From: an uncultured Cloacibacillus sp.
GTDB taxonomy: Bacteria > Synergistota > Synergistia > Synergistales > Synergistaceae
Direction: 5' to 3'
DNA length: 37,162 bases
Assembly: GCA_900545755.1 (NCBI GenBank)
Contig: URAG01000015.1
Span: 1-37,162 of the forward strand
Shown: piece after piece, positions 1-8,508 of the stretch
Numbering within the stretch: position 1 is the first letter of the stretch
How the letters are laid out: the number at the start of each line of letters is the position of its first letter
Made by a program: the position numbers and the translations under genes
Notes under the pieces: generated by a model
The model's input: only the letters and a program-made list of their open reading frames with translations
Databases searched by the model: none
What the model was told of the DNA's origin: nothing

Positions 1-907
1 TCGAGGTATTCGCGATGAGCAGAGTTCTCTTCATAAGAGGCTGGCCGGAACGCGGATCTTCAAGTTCGGGGAATTCGAGAAGAACGTCCGTCATCTCGTT
101 GCCGCGTTCGCCGCATCCGATGTAGACGACGATTTCTGCGTCCGCCCACTTCGCGAGCTGGTGCTGAATGACCGTCTTACCCGAGCCAAACGGTCCGGGG
201 ACGCATGCGGTGCCTCCGCGCGCTATCGGGAAGAATGTGTCGACGACTCGCTGTCCGGTCGTAAGGGGAACTTCAGGCGGGAGGCGCTTGACGACCGGGC
301 GCGGGGTACGGACCGGCCAGCGCTGGAGCATCTTGACCTCGTGGTCGCGCCCTTTAGCGTCCGTGACGACGGCGATCGTCTCTTCGACTGTGAACTCGCC
401 GCTCTTTATTTCCTTGACGGTACCGGCTACCCCGTGCGGGATCATAATCCTATGCTCGACGAGGACGGTTTCTTTTACAATACCGATTACGTCGCCTGGG
501 GCGACTTTGTCTCCGGCCTGCGCTTTAGGTTCAAAATTCCATTTGCGCGTGCGGCTGACGGCGGGAACGCTGATGCCTCTGAGGATGTACGGGCTCTGCG
601 CCTTCTCCTGGATGGCTTCGAGCGGGCGCTGGATACCGTCAAAAAATTCCTCAATGAGCCCGGGAGCCAGCTCGACGGAGAGCGGTTCTCCTGTGCTGAC
701 GACGGGCTCGCCGGGCGCGAGTCCAGACGTTTCCTCGTAGACCTGGACTGACGCCTGGTCGTCTTTGAGCTCTATTATTTCGCCGACAAGACCGGCACGT
801 CCGACTTTAACGACGTCGAACATACAGGCTCCGGCCATGCCGCCGGCTATTACAAGCGGTCCGGATATTTTTTCAATATATCCGGTAACGGCGTTTGGTG
901 TGGTCAA
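1..907 (-). CDS. atpA: V/A-type ATPase catalytic subunit A (partial, 3' end outside window)
   Basis: Catalytic, nucleotide-binding subunit of the V1/A1 head, which couples ATP hydrolysis or synthesis to ion movement through the membrane sector. The visible 302 codons read [20 protein letters not shown] at the start and contain the P-loop GPFGSGKT near residue 238, followed by the [12 protein letters not shown] segment typical of subunit A. The stretch between about residues 110 and 190 is the extra non-homologous domain that separates A from F-type beta subunits. The start is a TTG at 905-907, chosen because GGAGG sits nine bases upstream and no ATG fits the conserved N-terminus. It lies 24 bases after the F gene. 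The gene runs off the window edge, so the C-terminal half cannot be checked. Confidence 0.96.
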   Translation of the reverse strand, partial: MTTPNAVTGYIEKISGPLVIAGGMAGACMFDVVKVGRAGLVGEIIELKDDQASVQVYEETSGLAPGEPVVSTGEPLSVELAPGLIEEFFDGIQRPLEAIQEKAQSPYILRGISVPAVSRTRKWNFEPKAQAGDKVAPGDVIGIVKETVLVEHRIMIPHGVAGTVKEIKSGEFTVEETIAVVTDAKGRDHEVKMLQRWPVRTPRPVVKRLPPEVPLTTGQRVVDTFFPIARGGTACVPGPFGSGKTVIQHQLAKWADAEIVVYIGCGERGNEMTDVLLEFPELEDPRSGQPLMKRTLLIANTS

Positions 908-931
908 ATTAAATCGCCTCCATCATAATCA

Positions 932-1273
932 TCATTTATCACCGAATATGTCCATTCCAACCGCGCGTTCGACGTTGCGGCGTATCGACTGAAGCCCTAC
1001 GTGCATCGACCCTGTCTGGTTGGGCACTGGTATTATGCTTATATCAGAATATTCGTTTATCTCATCGACGGTTTCTCTGTATTCGGCATAGAGCGGCTCT
1101 TCAAGAAAAAGCGCAGCGTAGCCCAAACGCGAGAATTTGCTCAGCGTCTGCGGGACTGCCGCGTGGTTTTCCTCAGTGACCACCACGACGTCCAACCCTA
1201 TCGCCTTGAAGGGCAGTATGCATTCATAGCTGCCGACCGCCGCCATCGGGGCTCTCTGTTTATGCGCAGACAT
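932..1273 (-). CDS. atpF: V/A-type ATPase subunit F
   Basis: Small central-stalk subunit (113 residues, normal for the family) that binds subunit D in the rotor of the V1 head. The protein has the Rossmann-like pattern of the family: an N-terminal strand (PMAAVGSYECILPFKAIGL), a middle segment FLEEPLYAEYRETVDEI and the C-terminal IIPVPNQTGS loop. The ATG start at 1273 follows a GGAGG by ten bases and overlaps the end of the C-subunit gene by 14 bases, which suggests translational coupling. Position between C and A is the usual order in bacterial V-ATPase operons. Confidence 0.93.
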   Translation of the reverse strand: MSAHKQRAPMAAVGSYECILPFKAIGLDVVVVTEENHAAVPQTLSKFSRLGYAALFLEEPLYAEYRETVDEINEYSDISIIPVPNQTGSMHVGLQSIRRNVERAVGMDIFGDK

Positions 1274-2276
1274 TACGCAGAAGCCTCCTTATTTGATCGC
1301 TGTCCTTGCCTGTCGACTTTGAGACAACGATCATGCGTATATTTTTGACTTCGAGCTCCTTCGCCCAGAGGTACGCGACTATGTTGCCGGGGGCGTTGGG
1401 GCTGTAGCGGCTTCCTGAGATGGAGCTCAAATAGTAGTCGTCGAGCGCCTTTTCCAGCTCCATCGTAATATCCGCGAACGCCGCGCCCGCGTCTAACGAC
1501 GAGAGCAGGCCCGCAAAGTCGGAGTAATCTATCATCCTTCCCCACGTTTCAAAAGGCTCTGTGATCATCGGGGCGAGCGTTCCGGCATCCACGTTGCCGC
1601 CTTCGTGCAGGAAGGATGCCGCGCGCGCCGAATCGAATCCGAAGCGCTTGAGGCGCATAAGCGAGCGGATGTTTTCTCCGTCTATACGCAGCTTTACCCA
1701 CGCGGTTATCGCCGGAATGGAGAGCTTTTCAGCCTCTTCAAGCATTACGGCGAACATCTGCCTGTCGAGAAGCCTTTCCGCCTCGAGCACGTCATGGCTC
1801 TGCTCCCACGCGGAGAGGCACTTGGGGAAGAGCGCGCTGAGCCCGAACGGGAGCAGCTGATAGTCTTCCGTTTCTACGTCTGAAATCAGCTTGTCCACTG
1901 GGTAAGACGCGAGCGAGGTGAGAAGGTCCCATCTCTTCTTTCCGCCGCTTCTCACGCTGAAGACGCTCTTCAGCATGACTTTGGCGTTGCTGAAGTCATA
2001 CGGCAGCCGGAGCAGCGCGACAAGCTCCTTCTGCGGCACGAACGAATTTACCTCTTCATAGGTGTCGTGCAGCACTGTTTCAAGGACTTTATCGATTCCG
2101 CCTTCGCCGGAGACTGATGTCAGCGCTGCCGCGTAGGAAGTCTCGCCGAGAACCTTCAGTACTGAAGCAGTATCGTCGGCGTCGAGCATCCTCGAGAAGA
2201 CCGAGGTGTCAAGAAGGCGCAGCTCCATAGCGCGTATACGCGCTACGGCATATCCGTAAGCCTCCTTATATGGCAT
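1260..2276 (-). CDS. atpC: V/A-type ATPase subunit C (AC39/d-type)
   Basis: Cup-shaped, all-helical subunit of 338 residues that sits on the membrane rotor ring and connects it to the central stalk. Recognisable by length, by the N-terminal YGYAVARIRAMELRLLD segment, the MPYKEAYGYA opening, and the C-terminal LWAKELEVKNIRMIVVSK motif, which is characteristic of the family. ATG at 2276 follows GGGAGG by seven bases. It begins 16 bases after the E gene and overlaps F at its 3' end. It belongs to the same minus-strand operon as its neighbours. Confidence 0.94.
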   Translation of the reverse strand: MPYKEAYGYAVARIRAMELRLLDTSVFSRMLDADDTASVLKVLGETSYAAALTSVSGEGGIDKVLETVLHDTYEEVNSFVPQKELVALLRLPYDFSNAKVMLKSVFSVRSGGKKRWDLLTSLASYPVDKLISDVETEDYQLLPFGLSALFPKCLSAWEQSHDVLEAERLLDRQMFAVMLEEAEKLSIPAITAWVKLRIDGENIRSLMRLKRFGFDSARAASFLHEGGNVDAGTLAPMITEPFETWGRMIDYSDFAGLLSSLDAGAAFADITMELEKALDDYYLSSISGSRYSPNAPGNIVAYLWAKELEVKNIRMIVVSKSTGKDSDQIRRLLRNVCA

Positions 2277-2292
2277 CAGACCACCTCCCTCT

Positions 2293-2877
2293 TCACGCGG
2301 ACGGGAACAAACGCTTTACAACGTCAGATTCCTGTTTTTCCTGAGAGACCTTCAGAAGCATCTCCCACGAGCAATTTACGCTTATTCTGCCTCTTCTGAG
2401 GATAAACCCGCCCGATATCTCGGCACGCTCGTCCGCAAGGGCGAGCTTCGTGCCGTGGGCGGTGTTGTATGAGTCGAGCCACGCGCCGTCGATGTACTTT
2501 TCGTTTTCACCGACTACAACCTGCTCGTCCTTCGTCGAGACTCCGTCGTCTAGAAGGTTCGAGCAAAATGCGAGATACTCGTCCTTCGGCAGAGCCTTCA
2601 TCTTCTCAAGAGCGCCACGATAGACATCCTCAATAAGTTCGCGCCTTGCGCTGAGCATCATCTTGCTGACGTCGATGTCGGCGACTATCTCCCTGCGTTT
2701 TAGTATTTCCGGACGTTCCGCTCCGAAACGGTCATCAAATCCAGCCTGTATCTCCGCGCATTCCTTCTCAGCTTTATCCGTGATGGAAGCCGCTTGAGCC
2801 TTGGCTTTGGAAATGATTTCGTCCGCTTCTTTCTGAGCGTCGTTCCTTATCTTTTCTGTAATCTGAGCTAAAGACAT
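2293..2877 (-). CDS. atpE: V/A-type ATPase subunit E (peripheral stalk)
   Basis: Peripheral stalk subunit of 194 residues that, with the G/H-type subunit, acts as stator between head and membrane sector. The first 60 residues are an alanine, lysine and glutamate-rich coiled coil (EKIRNDAQKEADEIISKAKA), followed by a compact C-terminal domain with the conserved GGFILRRGRISVNCSWEMLL pattern (a glycine-glycine strand and final helix). The ATG at 2877 is preceded by only a weak ribosome binding site, so translation may depend on the K gene that ends 19 bases upstream. Confidence 0.92.
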   Translation of the reverse strand: MSLAQITEKIRNDAQKEADEIISKAKAQAASITDKAEKECAEIQAGFDDRFGAERPEILKRREIVADIDVSKMMLSARRELIEDVYRGALEKMKALPKDEYLAFCSNLLDDGVSTKDEQVVVGENEKYIDGAWLDSYNTAHGTKLALADERAEISGGFILRRGRISVNCSWEMLLKVSQEKQESDVVKRLFPSA

Positions 2878-2896
2878 GACGTTCAGTCTTCTTTGC

Positions 2897-3394
2897 TTAG
2901 AGCTGGATTCCGTTGAGCAACAGAATGCTTATAAGGAGGCCGAAGACCGCGTAGGTCTCGCACATGGCGGGGAGGATGACGGCCTTACCTATCTGCTCTG
3001 GGCGCTTGGCTATCATGAGTATTGAAGCGGCGGACGACTTACCCTGCCAGATGGCTGAATAGAAGCCGACTATCGCGATGGGGAGGCAGGCGAAGCAGAT
3101 GCCGAGGCCCTGCCATACGCTCAGATCAACGCCACCGCCGAGGAGTCCCGCTTTCTGCATGGCGAGAACCGCGACGAGAAGGCCGTAGATACCCTGCGTT
3201 CCAGGGAGAGCGAGAAGGACGAGCGCGTAACCGAATTTTTTCGGATCCTCGGTCATAATGCCGGCCGCCGCTTCGTTAGCGAGCCCTATGCCCCACGCAG
3301 AACCCGAACCTGCAAAGCCGACTGCAAGAGCGGCGCCCAGGATAACGAGCATCTGTCCAAGCTGATCACCCATTGTTGCGAGAATTGTTTCCAT
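2897..3394 (-). CDS. atpK: V/A-type ATPase subunit K (rotor proteolipid), likely sodium-binding
   Basis: Membrane rotor subunit of 165 residues with four predicted transmembrane helices, i.e. a fused pair of c-type hairpins. The first hairpin carries LPGTQGIYG (L63, T66, Q67), the second WQGKSS (Q117) and PAMCETYAVF with the ion-carrying glutamate E146. These correspond in order and spacing to the residues that bind sodium in the Enterococcus hirae NtpK ring, so a sodium-translocating enzyme is inferred. Only one acidic carrier per four-helix subunit is present, as in other V-type proteolipids. The ATG at 3394 has GGAGG eleven bases upstream. Confidence 0.95.
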   Translation of the reverse strand: METILATMGDQLGQMLVILGAALAVGFAGSGSAWGIGLANEAAAGIMTEDPKKFGYALVLLALPGTQGIYGLLVAVLAMQKAGLLGGGVDLSVWQGLGICFACLPIAIVGFYSAIWQGKSSAASILMIAKRPEQIGKAVILPAMCETYAVFGLLISILLLNGIQL

Positions 3395-3434
3395 GATAAA
3401 CTTTACCTCCTTGAAAAATTGTGCTGCTTGTCAG

Positions 3435-5450
3435 CTAATTTGTTGAAGATTTATCGGTAATCTGTGAGTACTGCGCCGCGTTGCTCAGCGGGGTGAAATC
3501 ATGCCCCGTCGCGTCGTAGAACTTGCCGAAGAACTCGACGTACTGAAGCCTCAGCGGGTGGATGAACGCGCCGAGGAGATTCACCGCAATGCTGAAAAGA
3601 TGTCCTACGACGAAAAGAAGTACAGCAAGCGCTATCCCGACGTAGGGGACATCTGCGACGAGCTTCGCCAACAGGTTGATAACCATGCCTACGGCGGCGG
3701 AACCGAGGCCGAGGGCCAATAGGCGGCTGTAGCTCAGAACGTCGCCAAGGTAGCTCGTTACGTTGTACAGGCTCATGACGCCGGAGAATATTTTGCCGAA
3801 AATGCTCGGCTTTTCTCTTCCCTGCGTAGCAACGAGAATAACCGCTCCGGCTATCGCGACGACCTTACCCGGCAGAGACAGCGACGCCGGGAAATATCCG
3901 GCGGCGGCGCAGCCGAAGAGCACGAGGCCGCAGAGGAAGAGTATCCATCCGCCCTGGTCCGCGCAGGCTGCGAACTTGTCTCCAGCCTTCCAGTTCTCCA
4001 TGAAAGCTATGAAAAGCCCGTAGAGAATCTGGATGAACCCTAGCGCTAGCGAAATCATTAACAGAGTCATCGGGTCGCCCATCGGGTTGAGCAGCTGAAT
4101 CTTCTCAAGCGCTGGGGCGATTCCGCTCAGGAACGGGAAAGCCGTGACCGAATCGCCAAACCACGAGAGCGTTATCGCTCCGAAAGCGACGGAGAAGCCC
4201 ATGCCCACCGTCACCATGATAAAGAATTTGCGCAGAGTGTCCGGCAAACGGTACCGCACAAGGAAGTAGCCGAGTATACCTGCGACGACGAGGCCGTAGC
4301 CGGCGTCTCCGAAACACATCCCCATGAAGAGGAAGAAGAACGGAGCCATAGGGGTCGTCGGGTCTACCTTGCCGTAGGTCGGCGTGCCATACATTATCGT
4401 AAGCGGTTCGAGAGACGACGACCAGCGCGGGTTCTTGAGAAGCGTCGGAGGCTCCTCTCCATCGTCAGGTCTGATCTCAGCAAACTCTGTGTACTTCTCG
4501 TAGCGAGAGACAACGGCTTTCACACGGCTGAGCTCAGACTTAGGCGTCCAGAACTCCCAGATAAGCACGTCGTCGGTCGGCTCGCCAGACTCCATCGCCT
4601 CGAGCCTACGCGCCATGATGTTCCAGTAGTCGCAGTGGTCGCGCGCCGCGGCAAGAGCAGAATCCGCACGAGCCGCCAGCTTTTCCGTCAATTCGCACTC
4701 TTTTTCCTCACAGTCAGCTATCTTGGCAGCTATCCGCTTCTCCTCTTCGGCAGAGGTTAGAGTGAAATCCTTAGGGACTTCCACGCGCGACACCCCGGAT
4801 TCAGACAGAGCGTCCTGAAGTTTATCTGAGTCGCACTTCCTGTAAAGCAGCGCAAAAACGGTGTTAGGGTCTTTCTCCGCGCCTGGAATTTCCTGAAGTT
4901 CCGCCATCTCGCCCAGCTCTGCGGAAATCTTTTCACGTAAAGCCGTGGCTGCGTTCTTTGAAACGCTGTAGATGGCGCCACTTATCGTTTCAGTTCCAGT
5001 TGTAAAAAATTCAAGCGGATATTTAATTTTGCCGAGCAAAACCGCCTGGGCGAGAAGTCCTTTCTGGCGTGAGAGCTCGGCCCTCGTCTCCGTGAGGTCT
5101 TTTTCTATCTCCCTCAGTGAAGATGTCATTTTCGCAAATTTCTGTTCGTCAATTTTCGCGGCCAGCTCGCCGAAGGTGAGCGACGGCGCGCCGCTCAACA
5201 TTTTGCCGAGACCGCCTTCGCGCGTTTCGTAAGGCTCCATGAGCCGAATTACGAATTTCGCCTCGCCGATTTGTTCCTCAATGCGGCGTTTCTTTTCACG
5301 AAGCGGTTCGACGGCTCCGGCCTGCGGCACCTGCTCGCCGCTCTTGGCGGTGAACTCGCAGCACTCCAGCGCCTGAAGGCTGGCCGCTAATTCATCGGCT
5401 ACGGATTTATGGACGGCAATCCGAGCCTTACACATTTCAGCGAGAGCCAT
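3435..5450 (-). CDS. atpI: V/A-type ATPase subunit I (stator membrane subunit a)
   Basis: Large stator membrane subunit (671 residues). Residues 1 to about 340 form the cytoplasmic arm with long coiled coils; from about residue 355 (APFFFLFMGMCFGDAGYG) there are several transmembrane helices. Two arginines in the conserved C-terminal helices, R576 in LSYSRLLALGLGSAAVG and R634 in FIHPLRLQYVEFFGKF, match the positions needed for ion release in the family. The ATG at 5450 follows GAGAGGTGATG and overlaps the upstream G gene by 14 bases, suggesting coupled translation. Forty bases separate it from K. Confidence 0.95.
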   Translation of the reverse strand: MALAEMCKARIAVHKSVADELAASLQALECCEFTAKSGEQVPQAGAVEPLREKKRRIEEQIGEAKFVIRLMEPYETREGGLGKMLSGAPSLTFGELAAKIDEQKFAKMTSSLREIEKDLTETRAELSRQKGLLAQAVLLGKIKYPLEFFTTGTETISGAIYSVSKNAATALREKISAELGEMAELQEIPGAEKDPNTVFALLYRKCDSDKLQDALSESGVSRVEVPKDFTLTSAEEEKRIAAKIADCEEKECELTEKLAARADSALAAARDHCDYWNIMARRLEAMESGEPTDDVLIWEFWTPKSELSRVKAVVSRYEKYTEFAEIRPDDGEEPPTLLKNPRWSSSLEPLTIMYGTPTYGKVDPTTPMAPFFFLFMGMCFGDAGYGLVVAGILGYFLVRYRLPDTLRKFFIMVTVGMGFSVAFGAITLSWFGDSVTAFPFLSGIAPALEKIQLLNPMGDPMTLLMISLALGFIQILYGLFIAFMENWKAGDKFAACADQGGWILFLCGLVLFGCAAAGYFPASLSLPGKVVAIAGAVILVATQGREKPSIFGKIFSGVMSLYNVTSYLGDVLSYSRLLALGLGSAAVGMVINLLAKLVADVPYVGIALAVLLFVVGHLFSIAVNLLGAFIHPLRLQYVEFFGKFYDATGHDFTPLSNAAQYSQITDKSSTN

Positions 5451-5763
5451 AAGACGCCATCACCTCTCTTACCAGCCAGTCTGCAACCTCATCAGTGTCC
5501 TTCTTCTTACCTGCGTAAAACGCTTTCGCGTCTTCTTCGCCTTTTTTCGTTATCTCAAGAGCCTTCGCCTCGGCCTCTTTTTCGGCTGCGGCGACTCTTT
5601 CGCGCCACTGTCTGTGGCACTGCTGTTTTGTGCTCTTGACAGACTGCTCCGCTTCGGACTGAGCGGCGGCGATTATCTTCGCGGCTTCCGCTTTCGCGTC
5701 TGACACGATGCTCTTTGCCGCGGCTTCCTGCTCGCGAATTTCCTGTGCAAGATTATCCGCCAA
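5437..5763 (-). CDS. atpH: V/A-type ATPase subunit G/H (peripheral stalk)
   Basis: First gene of the V-ATPase operon, 108 residues, almost entirely a charged coiled coil rich in A, E, K and Q (AQEIREQEAAAKSIVSDAKA). Its partner is subunit E and together they form the peripheral stator stalk. The reading frame begins at a TTG at 5761-5763; a near-consensus Shine-Dalgarno sequence GGAGGTGA lies at ideal distance and no ATG or GTG is available in frame. The 3' end overlaps subunit I by 14 bases. The family diverges quickly, so assignment rests on position plus coiled-coil composition. Confidence 0.88.
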   Translation of the reverse strand: MADNLAQEIREQEAAAKSIVSDAKAEAAKIIAAAQSEAEQSVKSTKQQCHRQWRERVAAAEKEAEAKALEITKKGEEDAKAFYAGKKKDTDEVADWLVREVMASYGSR

Positions 5764-5822
5764 TCAAGTCACCTCCTCCCATACTCCTATAAATCAGAAG
5801 ATATTTCGCAGTACAGTATAAA

Positions 5823-5851
5823 ATTCTACTTGCAATCTTAAATTGCGTCAA
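5823..5851 (-). promoter_or_regulatory. Probable sigma-70-type promoter of the V-ATPase operon
   Basis: On the minus strand TTGACG (5851-5846) and TAGAAT (5828-5823) are separated by exactly 17 bases, five of six matches to each consensus box. The predicted start of transcription near 5816 would give a leader of about 50 bases before the TTG of subunit G. The call is by consensus only. Confidence 0.55.
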
Positions 5852-6277
5852 TTTTCACACATTAGTATAAAATATAGCCGCGTGACAAAAAAGCTCTTTT
5901 TATACGTTCAATAACACAAATACTGCCCGTCTTAAACGATATAATTAAATTCGCATGAAAATTCATTAAAAAAGGTCTTTCTCTCTATCTACTTAACTAA
6001 AGAAGTAATTATTCGTAATTTATGCGGATTGACCTTTGCAAAAAATGCATTAGGGTACTTCAAATCTAGCTGCTTTCCGCCGCTACACGCAGGACTCTTG
6101 ACAAGAATTCCTCCACTCGCAGCTTCACGCACAAAACCAGCGCCCTGATATTTTTTCTCTTTTTAGTCCTTAGAACAAAGTCAAACGATTTGCATACAAG
6201 GTGAAACACGGCGGGAAAGCTTCTCACTGAACAGACTGGCGATTTCTGTAAATTTTATTAAACACCAAAAACGCAAA
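5852..6277. other. AT-rich intergenic stretch with no gene seen
   Basis: About 430 bases between the V-ATPase promoter and the terminator of the next operon. It is visibly more AT-rich than the coding regions and has stop codons in all frames. I see no RNA gene, no clear repeat and no attachment-site duplication within the window. If the V-ATPase operon is host DNA and the genes to the right are prophage, the left junction probably falls here. Confidence 0.4.
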
Positions 6278-6305
6278 AAGCGGAAAATCTTTCGATATTC
6301 CGCTT
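6278..6305 (-). terminator. Factor-independent terminator after the LAGLIDADG-like gene
   Basis: Inverted repeat AAGCGGAA (6278-6285) with TTCCGCTT (6298-6305), with two further pairs inside the loop. Read on the minus strand the hairpin is followed by TTTTTGCGTTTTTGG. It lies about 130 bases after the stop codon at 6433 and would end the 8299-to-6433 operon. Confidence 0.65.
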
Positions 6306-6432
6306 CAGCTTTATGATGGCAGTCCCTAACGTCTCACAAAAATACCCCTGTTTTTATGTTCGTCCAGGCACTACTTAATATGAGGGGAAGATTTATATAA
6401 TTAACTTAATATTTAGACATTTTCTAAGCCTC

Positions 6433-7626
6433 TTAAAATGTACTAACTATCCGCTCAAGCGCCGGGCGGTTCTTCGCCGAGATAAAAGCGGCTTTCTCAA
6501 GCAGCCACTTCGCGATCGGCACACATTTACTGTTTGAGTAATATATGTTGCTTACCTTAGTGTTCGAATTTTTCTTAGACGCCGGACGAGGAACGACGTG
6601 CTTCGCGCCCGCGTACCGCTCAAGCTGCTCTCCGATATAATTTAACATCTCCTTGCTGCCGTAGAATACAACCCACGACCTTGGCTTACCAGTGCGGTTA
6701 TGTATGCCGGTTCCGGAGTAGCCGCAGGCGTCTAAATACCCCGCCATAAAAGATGGTTCATGCACCGGAACTTGAGGAGACCGTTTCTCGTGATGCCGGA
6801 GTGCAATGTCATTTCCGCATACACCTATAAACTGCTCCAGTTTAAGCTTTTCGGGCATCGTTGCGATGCTTAAGCGTGCATTACAGGCCGGCTCCGTGCA
6901 GTTGCCGTGTACCGTGCCTCCCAGGCCGAGAGTGTCCGACACATACCTTAAAGAGTCATAAGGACCGCTCAACTTGATCTGCAGCTTCCTGCTCTGCGCC
7001 TGAACGGATGCTATAAAGCCAGCGCAGTAGGCAAGCGACGGGATTGTGAGATCAAAGATTTGATTCCGAGCCGCCAGCTTCTCCATCTCTATTTCTCTTT
7101 TCTGGCGTTTATCAGTCTCATAACCCATAGCCTTTAAGTCGCGACGCAGCCGGTTGCGCATTTCAAAGCTAATCTTTAAAGGCATGAGCGCTCTGACGTC
7201 GGCAATGTCTCCTTCGGCAAGAGCTGTCACCAACTCGTCAAGGCGGACGCGCCATTTGACAGTCTGCCGCTCTTTATGAGAAACCGGAACGACCGCCGAA
7301 AAACATATAAAATCCCCGTCGCGCTCGTAGCGTAGTCTGGTATACGACCTAGGACGGGGCGGAATAAAATCATTCTCACTTAATTCGAGCCTATCAAGCA
7401 GCTCGCGTGCCGCCTTCATCTGTATATATAAATGCTTCCCGTTCGTCGAGCTGCATTTTAGCCCCATTTCTCGTATCATAGCCGGAAGCGCGTTGAGCAG
7501 GCCCCCCTTCGCAAGCGCCGCACATGAAAACCACATCATTAGTCGTCCGTTATCTGAGTAGTTCAGTTTCCCGTATCGTATAAGAGCGTTCTTAAGAAGG
7601 TCCGACTTTTTTCGAGGTTCGTGCAT
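6433..7626 (-). CDS. LAGLIDADG-fold protein, catalytic acids missing (probable DNA-binding protein)
   Basis: Protein of 397 residues with at least two LAGLIDADG-type half-domains. The signature helices are YCAGFIASVQ (about 200-209) and FMAGYLDACG (293-302); each is followed by the alternating strands and helices of the fold (KLQIKLSGPYDSLRYVSDTL and the terminal SNSKCVPIAKWLLEKA). A third, weaker repeat may lie at residues 30-85. Active homing endonucleases need an acid at the eighth position of the motif; here the positions hold V and C, so cleavage is unlikely. WhiA-type regulators are a precedent for LAGLIDADG folds reused for DNA binding. It starts 11 bases after a helix-turn-helix gene, which fits a regulatory role. 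Not recognised as any named family. Confidence 0.72.
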   Translation of the reverse strand: MHEPRKKSDLLKNALIRYGKLNYSDNGRLMMWFSCAALAKGGLLNALPAMIREMGLKCSSTNGKHLYIQMKAARELLDRLELSENDFIPPRPRSYTRLRYERDGDFICFSAVVPVSHKERQTVKWRVRLDELVTALAEGDIADVRALMPLKISFEMRNRLRRDLKAMGYETDKRQKREIEMEKLAARNQIFDLTIPSLAYCAGFIASVQAQSRKLQIKLSGPYDSLRYVSDTLGLGGTVHGNCTEPACNARLSIATMPEKLKLEQFIGVCGNDIALRHHEKRSPQVPVHEPSFMAGYLDACGYSGTGIHNRTGKPRSWVVFYGSKEMLNYIGEQLERYAGAKHVVPRPASKKNSNTKVSNIYYSNSKCVPIAKWLLEKAAFISAKNRPALERIVSTF

Positions 7627-7636
7627 GGCTTCCGCT

Positions 7637-7978
7637 TCACCCTCTAGGTTGTGGTCGCTTCTCTATATATTGCATTAAGGAGTCTCTTAATATAAGATTC
7701 CCTTCTTTTATTATCTCTCCACGCCTACAAGCCAGATAAATTGCAGTTCGCGAAACTCCGGCAATGCGCGCTGCGTCCTGTACGGATATTCCGGCCAAAT
7801 GCCTATCTCTATACTCTTCTGCCCATTCGCGAGAGACAGCGTAATTTCGGCCAATTTTTTGCGCAGGAATACAGCCATTCAAGCAAAGCGTTTTTATCTG
7901 TCTGGACGAAAGGCCGCTTATCTCAGCGGCCTCTGTGGTCGAAACATATTTTTCCGATAAGTCAAAGTTCTGCGGCAC
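7637..7978 (-). CDS. Small DNA-binding protein with two helix-turn-helix domains
   Basis: Protein of 113 residues made of two similar excisionase/MerR-like winged helix-turn-helix units: residues 11-59 (STTEAAEISGLSSRQIKTLC then IGRNYAVSREWAEEY) and residues 63-108 (SVQDAARIAGVSRTAIYLAC then NLILRDSLMQYI). Each has the recognition helix and the short wing found in excisionases and terminase small subunits. There is no effector or catalytic domain. It sits between an acidic small protein (12 bases upstream) and the LAGLIDADG-like gene, so the three are probably one transcript. A role in regulation or excision is inferred from fold and context only. Confidence 0.78.
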   Translation of the reverse strand: MPQNFDLSEKYVSTTEAAEISGLSSRQIKTLCLNGCIPAQKIGRNYAVSREWAEEYRDRHLAGISVQDAARIAGVSRTAIYLACRRGEIIKEGNLILRDSLMQYIEKRPQPRG

Positions 7979-7990
7979 GTAGTTAGCCCC

Positions 7991-8299
7991 CTACTCCACT
8001 TCTGACGCTTTCGCGATACGTTCGACATAGTCAGCGGCGATATCACCGGCATAATAACCTGTATACTCTTCCCACAATGTGTCAAAATCCAGATTTTCAA
8101 AGGACTCATCTAGGTCGCGAATATCAAAAGCAGTACCGTCAAACTCTGTTATTTTCTTTTGACTCAGCCTATCCGCAGACACACTTATTGCTCCGTTATC
8201 CCAATACACGTTTACAACTACGTGTTTTTCCTGTGCCAACCGCTCTGCTTCGACGAATGCTAACGTCAACCTGACCTTATCCTCATCACTAAATCTCAT
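7991..8299 (-). CDS. Acidic small protein of unknown function
   Basis: Protein of 102 residues that I do not recognise. The start ATG at 8299 (MRFSDEDKVRLTLAFVEAER) is chosen because AGGAG lies nine bases upstream; a longer reading to 8464 has no ribosome binding site and crosses the promoter. About a quarter of the residues are D or E, concentrated in the C-terminal half (DIRDLDESFENLDFDTLWEE), giving a strong net negative charge. First gene of a three-gene operon. Strongly acidic small phage proteins sometimes mimic DNA or bind host regulators, but nothing here proves that. Confidence 0.6.
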   Translation of the reverse strand: MRFSDEDKVRLTLAFVEAERLAQEKHVVVNVYWDNGAISVSADRLSQKKITEFDGTAFDIRDLDESFENLDFDTLWEEYTGYYAGDIAADYVERIAKASEVE

Positions 8300-8362
8300 C
8301 TTTTTATGCTCCTCTCTTCGGAGGAAATTTGTCTCTATTCCCTCCCCGTTCGATCTGATTAT

Positions 8363-8391
8363 ATTATAGCCTATATGGGCTATTTTGTAAA
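8363..8391 (-). promoter_or_regulatory. Promoter with embedded palindrome for the 8299-6433 operon
   Basis: On the minus strand TTTACA (8391-8386) and a perfect TATAAT (8368-8363) are spaced by 17 bases. The spacer and the first bases of the -10 box are occupied by the palindrome ATAGCC-N6-GGCTAT at 8366-8383, a position where a bound protein would block RNA polymerase. The operon's own helix-turn-helix protein is a plausible ligand (inference). Confidence 0.65.
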
Positions 8392-8508
8392 TCATATAAG
8401 CATAAAAATTCTGCGCGTCTCCTACGCCCCGTTCTGATTCCGTATTAAATAAGAACCTACTCACCCAGTATATTATTTTTTCTGAGAGATAACTTTATTC
8501 ATTCAGTA

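Noticed and set aside
161..751. Plus-strand frames opposite the V-ATPase A subunit
   Set aside because: They overlap the P-loop ATPase coding sequence, which is certain.
6433..7626. Active homing endonuclease or free-standing intron/intein enzyme
   Set aside because: Both LAGLIDADG helices lack the acid at the catalytic position, and there is no intron or intein boundary nearby.
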